DNA of 43,564 nt, taken from NCBI GenBank assembly GCA_015499995.1, contig JADNRV010000375.1:1-43564 (forward strand), given 5' to 3'. The notes under the pieces were generated by a model. That model had not been told where the DNA came from, did not search any database, and saw nothing but the letters and a program-made list of their open reading frames with translations. Below are positions 9,526-19,785 of this stretch, piece after piece; within the stretch, counting starts at the first letter, position 1; each line of letters starts with the position of its first letter. The position numbers and the translations under genes are program-made. Source of the stretch: Flammula alnicola. Its lineage: Eukaryota > Basidiomycota > Agaricomycetes > Agaricales > Strophariaceae.

Positions 9526-11485
9526 TTATAAACCCACTGCCGTCAGGAGTTTCGCGAAGTTGGGTGTGCCGAGACCAGTGACGGGATCCCACCCTGCCTT
9601 GGCCGGGAAACCATTGGTGTTGCATCCCGGGTTGTTTCCTGTTGATAAATATATCGATGAGTTACGGTGTTATACCCCAGGCATGAAACGAAACGTACCA
9701 GTGGTAATGTCGTTGAGCGCAGCAGCACCAGCGACGGAGTACAAGAATGGGTTCAAGAATCCAAGGGGAGACTTGCCCGCAGCAATGAGACGATCGTTCA
9801 ACAGGGAGATGACGCTCGCGAAGATGGGGCTCGAGCAGCTCGTCCCTGCTACGATCCCAGCCATTTTGTCAACGACGATCTCGACATTCTCCCCCTGAGC
9901 AGAAACGTCGGGGAACCCGCGTCCGGTTCTGTTGAATTTTCCAGAGTTGGTGCTTCCCAGAGCAGCAAGGTAGGATGACACCGCTGAAGCTTGGTATGAC
10001 GGCTGAGCGAAGACGTTGGAGAAACCGCCACTCGAGAATGTTGCCGCGGTCTCTGTAGTACCTGTGGTGGCACCGACTGAGGTCATAAAAGGGCATCCAG
10101 ACGGGAACGTCGGAAGAAAGGTTGTGCAACGGGTGGTTTGAGAGCCAGCGACACCACCATCCCCAGAAGCGAAGAGGATAGAAGTTCCACGAGCACCGAG
10201 TTGCGCATATGCATTGCAAAGTTGGCTATGGGAAAGGGAGATAAGTCAACCTTGGGCCAATGAAAATGATAAGCGTGGACGTACTTTGCAAGAGCGCGAG
10301 AAATGGTGTTCTCGTTCTGGCCGTAAGAAGTGGTGAGAACCTGCGGGGGATTGGTGTCTGCGAGCAAGGAGTTCATGATGTCCAGGAAGCCTTCGAGTAC
10401 ACCGTCCTGGAAGTTGTTTCCTACAGAGATGAACGTAGTCGGGACACCTGAAGCCAAACCAACAGTGTATTGGATATCCAAGTTGGCTTCAATACCGGCT
10501 TCGATGGGGTTCTGGGGGTTGGAGCCGCCGTCGAGGGTTTGGAGGGAGAATGTAGTTGCAGTGCCGTTGAGGTCAGGACGCTTGGACTTGAGGAATAACG
10601 TCAAATCGGCCTGGTTAGCGAATTGATCGATGAACCCAGAGACTCCAAGTGTATTAGAGCTTTGGGTGGCACGGGTGGTCGGGATGCCATATAGCGCCTG
10701 GAGGCAAGAGGGGGTGACTATCGTTCTGCAAGAGGCGGGGACGACGCGACCTTCGATGATCGATTCGGACTTGCTCGAAGCTGTCACGACATCCTTGGGA
10801 GTTGAAACGATTGGAAGATGAATGAAGGGGTTATCGAAACTATAAATTAGGCCTCTTGGTTAACTTTCATTAATCAAAATCAAGACAAAGCACTGACGTG
10901 ATAGTCGGGTGAACAAGATCGACGTGGCCTTTCAACGCCGCAGGAACAGAGTAGGAAAGAGTGCGCGTGAGTTGCTTTCCCGTTTGAGAGTGGGTGAATG
11001 TGGTGAAGTCAGCATTGAGCAGTGTGTTGGCTTTGCTAGTCGTAATAGAGAATTTCAGCCAATCACCGGCGGGTGAAATTGTTTTGGCGTTGATATCATT
11101 GACCGCAAGCCATTCCTGGACCAGGGTAAAGGATTCCGGCGCGGGGGCGACAAAAGCTTCAACCTATAGGGTAAGCCTATCAGCAAGTGGTATTTTCAAT
11201 TTAGCGCCCGTGAGAATGGTGACACACCTCTTCCTTGGTTAAATGCTGGCCGTACAACGCGCTTCCCGGAGTGCTAACGGCATACAGGGCCTTCTCGAGC
11301 CCGACCATGTCGTTCTGAGTGAGCGCGATCCGGAGGTTGAGCACCTTGTCGGCCGGTGCGGCGGCAGTCTTGACGAACCCAATAGGAATAGAGTCGCGCT
11401 GTTCGTGAACAAGGAGGTCGCGGAACGCAGGGCTTCCTGCAACTGCTGTCACGAGCTCTGCAAGTAGAAGGAATCCAGTACGCAT
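9526..11485 (-). CDS. Secreted sedolisin (S53) tripeptidyl peptidase, 572 aa
   Basis: Exons on the minus strand are 11485-11228, 11163-10898, 10839-10285, 10225-9699 and 9638-9526, all GT..AG with matching phases, giving 572 residues, a normal length for fungal tripeptidyl peptidases. Residues 1 to about 18 form a signal peptide. A pro-kumamolisin-type activation domain follows (to about 175, including GSALYGQHLTKEEV, typical of the family). The catalytic domain shows the acidic pair E292 and D296 (EANLD), the oxyanion Asp D382 (ASGDGG) and nucleophile S489 (GTSCSSP). Calcium-site residues lie near the C-terminus (ALNDIT and DPVTGLGTPNF). By family knowledge such enzymes act outside the cell at acidic pH and release tripeptides from the N-terminus of proteins, serving nitrogen nutrition. 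No key residue is missing, so it should be active. Confidence 0.95.
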
Positions 11486-11540
11486 GTCGATTGCACAAAA
11501 CCTGTACGGTTCACAAGGTCTACTGGCAATAGCAAGAGCA

Positions 11541-11547
11541 TTTTATA
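11541..11547 (-). promoter_or_regulatory. TATA box of the sedolisin gene
   Basis: TATAAAA on the minus strand, about 60 bp upstream of the ATG at 11485. Confidence 0.5.
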
Positions 11548-11826
11548 CTGCACTCGATTACTCCAGGTATTTGTGCACACATGGTCCGTTATCAAGCTGA
11601 TGACGGGTGTCGACTACAGAGACAGTCTAAATATGCAGTCATGCGGTCCGTATCAAGAGTTTGCGACTAATGCTATACCACAACGTACGGATGTCGTTTT
11701 CTGTGTGCTTCTGGTCTGCGTCTATGACCACACGCGTCGGTGACATCAGATCAAGTGTACTCCTATATATTACTCATATAAAAACGCAGAGTACAATCGG
11801 TCGTAGCTATATACTAGTAGGATACG

Positions 11827-13302
11827 TCAAAATGACACCTTCTGAACAAACTTCGAGTCTTCGAAACAACTCTCTAAGTCGGGCAAGCGATCGCCTGATA
11901 ACCGCATCGTCCAAATGTCCCGTCTGCCTGATTCGCCACACAGAGATATGTGCACACTCGGAACACGCACTCTGAATGTGTCGATGATCAAGCCCAATTC
12001 GCGATCTAGTGACCGCGCTGCATTCGTAGTTATGCAAAATTCAAGTTTGCGGATTGTATTCATCGGGCTGGAAAGCTGGAGCCAGTTACTGGACAAGGCG
12101 CCAGTGACAAAGTCAGGAATGGGGATGGAATGCGCATGCAGTCTACTAATCGGTTCAAGGAGGAGATGTTGGAGATTGGGGACATATTTTGATAAGGGTT
12201 CGACGTCATCAAGAGCGCCAGGAAACTGGTTGGTCATCGTTCTTTGATCCCACGGGAAAGAACACGACAAGTGAAGCTCTTCTAGAGCAGGAGTAGATCG
12301 TAACATTTGGTGAAGTTCTAAAACTGAGAGTGGGTTGTGTGGATTCAGCCGTAAAGCAGTCAGGCTTGGGAGGCGAAGATTATCGAATAACGAAGGTGCG
12401 GTGATTACTTCTCTACTGTCAGACTCATACATTATGGTGAGCTGACGCAGTTGGGGAAGACTGGTGAATGCCGGGGGCGTGCGACTGCCCTTCCGTTCGA
12501 AGAAGAAGAAGAATTGGCCCACTCGGAGATTTGTGCTTTCTCTGATGAGTGAAAACCATGTTGAAAAATCGAGATGTACGTCGGCCATGTACACGTGTGT
12601 CAGGTATGACCAAACTGTGATGGACTTCACATCTAGGATCTTGATCCTTTTCCTTTCCACGAACAATCTACGAAGGGCAGTCTTCGAAGATGGTACCAGG
12701 ACTACAGCGCCTATACCATCCAAGATCCGGTGATATGGGTTGTCGACGTCCGTATTGTATGTCCCATCCATGATGAGAGTATCGACATTCGAGCATGTTA
12801 AGTGATCGTCGGTTCCAAGCAAATCTTGTAGGAGGCATTTGTAGTAGCCCTCGACATGAAGGTATCGTGCAGAGGCGAAAATTTTGGTGAATAAATCGCC
12901 TATTTCGCGGGTTTGTATCTGGCCCCGGTTTGATAGCTGGGTCCAAGAAGGCAAAGTCGTTATCTCTAGACGAATGGAAGGGGCCATCGATCCTATATTC
13001 CCTTGCCACCACGTTAGGAACTCCAGATCCCGAATACGGACCCCTTTTCGCAATCTGTTGATTAAAGTTGTCTCCGATGCGGCGATGAAGAAGACGTGGT
13101 GGAGATGTGCCCAGAGCTTCGCAGTAGTGAGAGCCACAGTTCGCCATGTCGAACACACCTGGCAGAGGAGCATTGGGGCGACAGCGACGTCTGGCTGTAT
13201 GTGATCCATATGGTATTGCGGCAGACACATTACGAAGATCTCCCCCAGGAGTTCGTGAGGGAGGTTCTCCGCAGGGCGTAATGTCACAGTGTGGAGAGTC
13301 AT
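11827..13302 (-). CDS. F-box protein, 491 aa
   Basis: Single-exon gene starting at the first ATG of the frame. Residues about 13-60 form an F-box: LPHELLGEIFVMCLPQ, then LCQVCSTWRTVALTTAKLW, with the usual Leu-Pro start and Cys/Val-x-x-x-W-R core. The rest has irregular leucine-rich segments (for example LPSLTALRL, LEELHLSCSF, LQHLLLEP), as expected of the substrate-binding part. By family knowledge it would link a target protein to Skp1-Cullin ubiquitin ligase; the target cannot be read from sequence. F-box genes of this shape are very numerous in Agaricomycetes. It is not closely similar to the F-box gene at 27846. Confidence 0.85.
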   Translation of the reverse strand: MTLHTVTLRPAENLPHELLGEIFVMCLPQYHMDHIQPDVAVAPMLLCQVCSTWRTVALTTAKLWAHLHHVFFIAASETTLINRLRKGVRIRDLEFLTWWQGNIGSMAPSIRLEITTLPSWTQLSNRGQIQTREIGDLFTKIFASARYLHVEGYYKCLLQDLLGTDDHLTCSNVDTLIMDGTYNTDVDNPYHRILDGIGAVVLVPSSKTALRRLFVERKRIKILDVKSITVWSYLTHVYMADVHLDFSTWFSLIRESTNLRVGQFFFFFERKGSRTPPAFTSLPQLRQLTIMYESDSREVITAPSLFDNLRLPSLTALRLNPHNPLSVLELHQMLRSTPALEELHLSCSFPWDQRTMTNQFPGALDDVEPLSKYVPNLQHLLLEPISRLHAHSIPIPDFVTGALSSNWLQLSSPMNTIRKLEFCITTNAARSLDRELGLIIDTFRVRVPSVHISLCGESGRRDIWTMRLSGDRLPDLESCFEDSKFVQKVSF

Positions 13303-13604
13303 CCTGACAATAAAATCCGATTCGCTGAATACGGCGTCTTGAGGTTCCCTTCTACATGTGAATGTTGCGGAAAACGTACTAAATTATACGAGCAAAATAT
13401 GCCTTGCTGAATAAAAGCAGGATGGTCGGCTAACGGGCGATGAATGAGATAGAGCTCGAGACGATGAGAAACTTGTAGGAAGACAAGTCTCGGACGTTCG
13501 GCGATTCTCGCTGGCTAGTGGTCACGTGATCAGAAATGCATCCTCGAAGTTCCAGATTTCACCAAATCCGATCAAATCCGATCAAATCTACTTGATCTTT
13601 CAAA
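13303..13604. other. Spacer upstream of the F-box gene
   Basis: 5' flank of the minus-strand F-box gene. At its right end, next to the transposon boundary, is a short repeated string (AAATCCGATC, twice, at about 13564-13585). Nothing else recognised. Confidence 0.5.
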
Positions 13605-13626
13605 TAGTGACTCCCAGTGAAAAGGG
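13605..13626 (+). repeat. Left terminal inverted repeat
   Basis: 22 bp, matching the reverse complement of 15991-16012 at 21 positions. Confidence 0.8.
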
Positions 13627-13760
13627 CTTGAATCCAAACAGAACCACATTGATGCCAATTATAGATTCTATAATGACGTCGATTCCGATCATGCCATATC
13701 TGCCTCCAACCAACCTCTCGACAACACGATCTAACCACACCCATCCTACCCGATCGATCG

Positions 13761-14155
13761 ATGCCTCCAAAGCAGTTCCTCTGCGACTGCACACAGTTCT
13801 GCCTGCGCAATGGCGCTACACATCCCGTGCCCGTCAGTTGCGCCACGTGGTACGGCCATGCTCGATTCCGCGACTCCAACCGGCCTCGTCCCCGTCAATT
13901 AGAACAGTTTCTGGTACAACAAAACTATGTGCCCGATACACCTCATGCAAACCAAGAACAACAGCCGTCTCCGTGCCCTCCAAGTCTCCGTGCCCTCCAG
14001 GTCTCCGTGCCCTCCAGATTGTCTGCGCTCACTATCTCGAAGTCCACCCAACAAAAGACATGTAGGACCGTTTCTTTGTCTGCGAGAAGATGGGACTCGA
14101 AGTTGGATATCTTGGTGGTGTCGAAGAGGATTTAGACAATTTAAATGACCCATAT
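13761..14155 (+). pseudogene. Remnant of transposon ORF with Cys/His N-terminal motif
   Basis: From the ATG at 13761 the frame reads MPPKQFLCDCTQFCLRNG followed by PVSCATWYGHARFRDSNR. The pattern Cys-x-Cys-x-x-x-Cys, then Val-Ser, Thr-Trp-Tyr and His-Ala, resembles the start of Agaricomycete Tnp2/Plavaka-type transposon proteins as I remember them. After a 17-bp tandem repeat the coding signal moves to another frame, where an acidic stretch (GGVEEDLDNLNDPYA) ends at a stop near 14161. The break means no full protein is made. Other coding-like pieces follow at 14725-14920 and 15220-15680, all out of frame with one another. Confidence 0.45.
13967..14017 (+). repeat. 17-bp tandem repeat, three copies
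   Basis: Three consecutive units of GTCTCCGTGCCCTCCAG with one base difference in the first. Confidence 0.9.
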
Positions 14156-14939
14156 GCGTAATCTAAGTGTTTCTATAGCAAATACACTTTATTCTTCTAT
14201 GTTAACTTGATTTTATCTATGGGCTACAATATCCATATACTTGCCAAAATGTACTTAGAATTGGCAGACGGCGTCAGAATCGCGCACGTCACAAGGATAA
14301 CGCTGTCACAGAGCCATTTCTCCCCTTGACTTGGACGTGCTTATGCTCCCTTGCTTTCTACCACCAGCATCTCCTCGTTGTCTCCACAAATATACAACAT
14401 GCCATCCTCTCCCGCACCTCATAGCACCCAAGCTCTCCCAACCAGCCGCCTAACACGGAGTATGTCAAGCATAATCCAACTCTCGACACCGAACACTCCC
14501 AGTTTTTGCCACACCTGGCGGCATCGAGCAGTCGCAAAGAAGAGAAGCGACTGTTCTCAGCAACTAACAGATTAGAATATAGATGCCCAAAAAGCCCTCG
14601 CGAAAGGGACTATGGTCCTCTAAAGGTAAAGTTCTGCTGCTTTTACTTTTGCGGCAGAGAATGGCTGAATATATGCGCTCGGGACATAGGCTTATGTATC
14701 CAGATACGATAGCCTGGATATCACAAGGAGTGTGGACATCGACTTGAGCGACTTAAGCACAGATTGTATGCGCTCAATGACGAGCACTCGAAACTCTGGT
14801 ATGGCGGATCTTCTCCTTTGGCTGCCACTCACTCATCGCCTCCCCTCACAACTGCTCCCACTGCACCTCTCAGACTATCAGAGGAGGTCGAAACTATGGG
14901 TGGGACGTTGCTTGTTCTGACAGTCACTTCTCTGACTTG

Positions 14940-15130
14940 TCCGCACCTGCCGACGCTGCATCCTCGCATGCTGCACCTGCCACGAACGCAGCACTTGCAG
15001 ATGCCACACCTGCTAACGCTGCCACACCCGCGAACGCTGCACCTGCTGTGAATGCTGCACCCGCCGCCAATGCTGCACTTGCAGATACCGCACCTGCCGT
15101 GAACGCCGCACTCGCCGACGCTCCGCCCAT
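14940..15130 (+). repeat. Alanine-coding low-complexity repeat
   Basis: Degenerate repeats of about 15-21 bp built on AACGCTGCACCTGC. Both strands are open across it and both code for Ala-rich peptides, so the frame is not evidence for a gene. Confidence 0.7.
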
Positions 15131-15990
15131 GGACATTATGGCTGAAACGAGCTCAAAAGCTCGTCACCGAGTTAATCCACTGTAAGTTTCTCTAACCCAA
15201 TGTAATGGATTCGCACTAACCTCGTGATGCATGACCGAACAAAGGCGTTGGGAGCGCCAGTAGGACCCATCAAAAGCTCAGACAGCTCATCACAACCTCA
15301 AGCTGAGCCCGCGAACCGGCGATTGCATCGAAGGCGTGCAAAGGATGTCGCTGGAATCCCCGCTGAGACACAGAACAATGCTGGTATGTCTCTCGACCTT
15401 CTGACATGAATCGTACAGCTCTTATATGAGAACATCCGTAGACGGCTTTGCAGCCATGGCAGGTAATGCTAGCGGTGTTGGAGCTTCGACCGCGACATCG
15501 GCCGCTGCCGCATTCAAGAAGGCCACTCAAAGTAATGCCTCCAAGACCTGCGGCATTCGAGATGCATTGGAAGGGGCTCCCAAACGAGATTACAGAAGCA
15601 TTGGATCGAAATCAGCGAGTCCAAGAAAATGGCGCCGGCTGGTGTTGAAAACCGCGAAGAATCTATCAATAATTGAATTGGTAAGTTTTTTGAACCCTCC
15701 GTGCAAAGTCGCCTACTCTCGATTTCGCCCGATTCTGCGTCGTTCGATCTGGCTTGATTACATCAGCGCCGGATTTCTGTCTGGTTTGATCTGGTTGTTG
15801 AATGGGCGGTTTAGACGGGGATCGCTGGGCATGGACGTGGTTATACTAGATCATTTGCGCTGTATTTCATTTCGTTCAATGTAGTTCGATTTGCATCGAT
15901 TTCCGGCTTTGCCACATAGATTAAAGTCCAAATCGCTAAGTCAAATAAATAAGTTCTATTTGCTTTTGTGTGGTTCGTTTTGGTTCTGCA

Positions 15991-16012
15991 CCCTTTTCAC
16001 TGGGAGTGACTA
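15991..16012 (-). repeat. Right terminal inverted repeat
   Basis: Inverted partner of 13605-13626. Confidence 0.8.
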
Positions 16013-16404
16013 GTCGTCAGAAAAGCGAAATGCTTAAACATATCTAGATATTCGGGACGGAACGGGAGTTATGGCACACTTTTCCAAATCGCTGGTTGAG
16101 GCAATCTTTTTCTCTGTTCAAGATACAGTAAGCACAATGACCTAGTCGGTACATACCAATGTGCTCGTCCACCTCCGCCGGCGTACATATTGCTGCGCAT
16201 AATCCAGCCAATTTCCGGTCCAAATCTATAATCAACATGTACACCGGATGTCAAGTATACCAGGCACCCTCAGATGGCATGACGTTCTTGGGGTTCAAGA
16301 GCCCGATGTGAATGGCATGACTATGTCGGCGACTTGTTGCCAACGGACCGTCAATGTGCTAATAATATTTTTGTGGTTCGAGCCGTGGTTTAAAGATAGC
16401 AGCG

Positions 16405-16605
16405 ACACTGCGCATTGACATCATTTGAGAGAGAGGGCTCTCGCGGTCCGCCGACAAAAACACTCCGAGTTTCACGACTTTTAAAAAGGTCACTCGAGAG
16501 CCTTGCCTGATTCTCCTGTTCGATCATCGCTCTGTGCTCAAACTAAATGTAGTACATTTTGCAAGCGTCCTTGCTTTCCGGTAATTTGAAAATGAATATT
16601 GTCTC
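16405..16605 (+). repeat. Dispersed repeat B, copy 2
   Basis: Diverged match to 9115-9345 in the same orientation. Confidence 0.55.
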
Positions 16606-16654
16606 TCCCCTTCAATTGGTCTGGAAGAGCGCAAGTTTGAAGTTGAACTCGGTG

Positions 16655-16740
16655 GGGGCGGAGAAAGAAAAAAACGACGTCATTGCGGGAACACCGGCCC
16701 GGGACGTACAAACCCCTAAGCCCCATTCGCTCTTGTTCAT
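16655..16740 (+). repeat. Dispersed repeat C, copy 1
   Basis: Matches 29860-29945; shared strings include GACGTCAT, CCGGCCCG and AACCCcTxxxCCCATT. Short and diverged. Confidence 0.45.
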
Positions 16741-17699
16741 TCTCACCCTCAACATCCCACCATTCTCGGATGCGGCCTGCTACTCAATCCCCAGAACGCT
16801 TGGAAGAAACAATGCTGAATGTGCGGATGTGCCTTGGCAGTGGTGAGTACGTCTGTGTCATAGACATCGATTATATGCATTAGGCTTACCCTGGTACGCG
16901 ATGCAGGTCTTTAAACTTTATACGCAGAAGCACCTAGAGTTGCTGAAGCGCCCATGATCATGTCCTACGTGAGTTGCCGGTGCTCTCCCACTTGTCTTGA
17001 TCGCGTCGTCTCGCAGATATGTCAGATTGTGGATACCGTTTTGAACCGACATCAGGACGTCGCAGTGAGGACATCTTTTCCTCTCCGAGATTCTGATATT
17101 CTTCATTGATACGATAGATCTATCTCTTTTTCTAATATCCCTATTTCAGCGGGACCCTCTTACTATTCCCTCTTCTTTCTACTTTTGTCCTACGTAGGTC
17201 GCATGGCGGATGTCTTTCCTGCTTGCGTAAGAGGCTCTGGCAATGAACTTCATCTTGAGGACAAGAGGTGACCAGCAACGACGTTATGTATCGATGCATA
17301 ACCCGCTTTGTCCTGGGTTTTTCCTCCAGAGCCCATTTTACGTTCGGCAGAGGCATGTTGACTCTGCATGGATCTCTCGGTATCTTGCTTTCATCAGTCG
17401 CTCAGCGTTTTCTGCCGTGGTGTGGTGTGGCGTTCTCCAATTCCTTGTCCCGTTGTCCTCGTCCCTGAACTTTTGGTGCATTCTGGATTCGGTTTTTTAT
17501 ATTTTTTCGTCATGTTTTATGGAGAGCCGACGTTCACCAATGTCGATGTCTCAATTTTACTTCCATAGGGATATGCGAGTCTGTTTATGTTCATTTTGAT
17601 TCTTACGTTTCCTCTTGTCAGACTAAAATCCTCGGCCTTTTGCAGGTGGAATCAATATCGTTGGCACAACCTTTATAACCGAGACAATCAGGGTACTGC

Positions 17700-17958
17700 C
17701 ATCTGCTTTTATGAGCTTCAAGTTGCCTCGTACAATCCGCGTCATACAAACTGTGCGGAGTAGAATTCCTCTGCTTAGGTTCAATTCAGACGCCCCTCCG
17801 ACTCCTAGATATGCTAGTAGGAAACTGGAATTAGTATATTCATTCGTATGCTGATTGTTCAAGATTTCGCCGGCATTCGAGTCGTTGCGGCATTTAGATC
17901 GGGCTCTTGAACCTCAAGGACGTCATGCCCGAGTCTCGGGACAGTTGATATCAGTGTT
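17700..17958 (+). repeat. Dispersed repeat A, copy 2
   Basis: Matches the minus strand of 7745-7978. The best conserved block is around GGACGTCATGCCCGAG and GGGACAGTTGATATC. Confidence 0.75.
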
Positions 17959-18754
17959 ATACGCCCTCTTCTTCCTTTCCTCTTCCCAGCTCTTCTCCTA
18001 CGCCCTACACCATCTCGTTATCACGTTACCCATGAGATCTTGCAGCACCGACACTCTGCAGTCGTTCCACCACGCCCACGTTGGTTTGTCCTTTGGCTCT
18101 GCATCACGCTTCCCTGTCTCTCTTTCCGACAATCCCCGCCGTTATCATCCCGCTCGTGATTTTGCAGCACTTACATACGTTCAGTAGCCATGGTCGTCGT
18201 GCCTTGCTGTGCTGTGCTTTGAGCGCGGGAAATTGGTTGCTTGGCGAGGTATGCGTCGTCTCTCTGTCTCCTCGCACTGTATTCTTACTCATTAGTCATC
18301 TCTTGTCATAAACCCCTCCTTACCGCCTCGCCATCATCCTGCAACGTCCTCCTTGTAACTGTGGAGTGGGCTCCTACAGCATCTCCGCTCAACAGGTATG
18401 ATCATCGTACGGATAGAACTGTACCCTTGGTGGCCTATCCTTTAGGTTATCCAACGCGTCCCATCCTCTGTCCCGGTTGGTGCGTCGTCATACTCTGCGA
18501 TTCTATCTTCCTGGCTCACTTCTTCTTTGCGGTGCTTAGGTCGGTTTGGCTACGTGTCGTATGGTTCCTTGCCTTCGCTTGATATGGGTCGGTGAATGCT
18601 TTGGGATCTCGGAGTCGCTTCTTCTCCGCGTCTTCTCGGCCTGAATTGTCCATGTCCATCCAGAGAGCCGGAAGATGGCTTTGAAGTCGATCTCTCTTTT
18701 CACGCTCCTTCCTCCATGAACCCGTGGATGCGCTCCTTCCTACTTCCATGCAGA

Positions 18755-19310
18755 CGTGCATATACGCACATGCACGGACGTACGGTGCCTACAGAGAACT
18801 GTACATCTGCTCATGGACGCAGTTGGACTTGGACTTGAAGGTCCTCTCGAGCGCACGACCTCTTTGTTCTCCGTGCGACTTGGCTAACTGTTATACATCT
18901 TATCGGGGTGTCTTTGACGTCTTTTCCCCTCTTCTTTTTTTCCGTCTCGCATCATCGTCCTTCTTGCAGAAACAAACGACCATCCAACCCACGCACGCAG
19001 TGTTCGTAGATTCGAGGAGAGACTTGGAGACGTGGTCACCGACTCTGCTGGTATTCCTGACTAGAAGCTTAGACCTTGACGTGTTCTCGTTCGCAGCCCA
19101 TGTTATGAGGCGCAGTCTTTGTTAACTGTACTACAACCCATCTCCAAGCTATCCTCTCAAAGAGGACAGAACCCCTGCGTGCGTGGATGGATGGGGTATT
19201 GATTTCTGTTTTTTTTTTTGGGACGCCGAGTTGGATTTGTGGGTTGGATGTGATACTTATTTAAATATGTTGGGTGGTTGGGATCGGGATCTGTTATGCT
19301 AAAAGTGGGA
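18755..19310 (+). repeat. Duplicated block, copy 1
   Basis: Direct copy of 26754-27346, collinear over the full length with substitutions and one insertion of about 50 bp in the other copy (near 26895-26945). It lies downstream of the gene on the minus strand at 19786-20898. Confidence 0.9.
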
Positions 19311-19785
19311 TAGGGTGCGATAATCTTTCGCATATGCCGCTTTGGGCGGGCCTTGGGGGTAGAGAGGGTGCTGGCGTTTGTCCACATTGTCCTTGGCCTT
19401 TGCTAGCTTTTCTTTCTTTTTCGTTCTTCAGCTCTTGTTACCTATTGATCTTGGTCGTGTTTTCAACTCGAGCATTCAGATAGAAACCGGGATGGCTGGA
19501 TCTGCCTTCTCAGCCGTGACCACGTACCTACCTGTGTATTCATACAATGAAAATGCGCATATATGTGGCATAAAAGAGCAGTCCTCATGTGAGATGTGTT
19601 TCCGATACGAGGCACGCCAGGGTGATTATGCATATAGGGATGCCCAACATCGAGCAGGAGGCATTCATACTAACAGGTTATTTGCATACAAACGAAGCTA
19701 TGAGTTACAAGCGGTGAGAGCCGTAGTACATTTAACAATCGGGGGAGACATTCGAGATTTGGATGCCAGAGTCTCGACACATTCA

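Larger units (their letters stand above)
13605..16012. mobile_element. Degenerate DNA transposon with 22-bp terminal inverted repeats
   Basis: The ends 13605-13626 and 15991-16012 are inverted copies with a single mismatch; the shared core is ACTCCCAGTGAAAAGGG. The outer part is itself a small palindrome (CACT-CCC-AGTG) in the right copy. Just inside both ends a CAGAACCA string is repeated. The interior (about 2.4 kb) has coding-like pieces in shifting frames and low-complexity repeats but no intact transposase. CACT at the tip together with a Cys/His motif in the first frame suggests a CACTA-like (EnSpm/Tnp2 or Plavaka) element; this is inference. No clear target-site duplication was found, so the exact outer border may be off by a few bases. 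Confidence 0.65.
16013..19785. other. Gene-free stretch with dispersed repeat pieces
   Basis: No gene could be assembled. Several open frames between 17243 and 18600 are long only because the plus strand is pyrimidine-rich; they have no family signal. The region holds copies of repeats A (17700-17958), B (16405-16605) and C (16655-16740) and the first copy of a duplicated block (18755-19310). Confidence 0.55.

Noticed and set aside
14924..15185. Alanine-rich protein on either strand.
   Set aside because: Short GC-rich repeat gives Ala-rich frames on both strands; no evidence of selection for one.
17243..18582. Several plus-strand frames of 66-118 codons as secreted or membrane proteins.
   Set aside because: Their hydrophobicity comes from pyrimidine-rich DNA (Phe, Ser, Leu codons); frames overlap each other and lack splice continuity.
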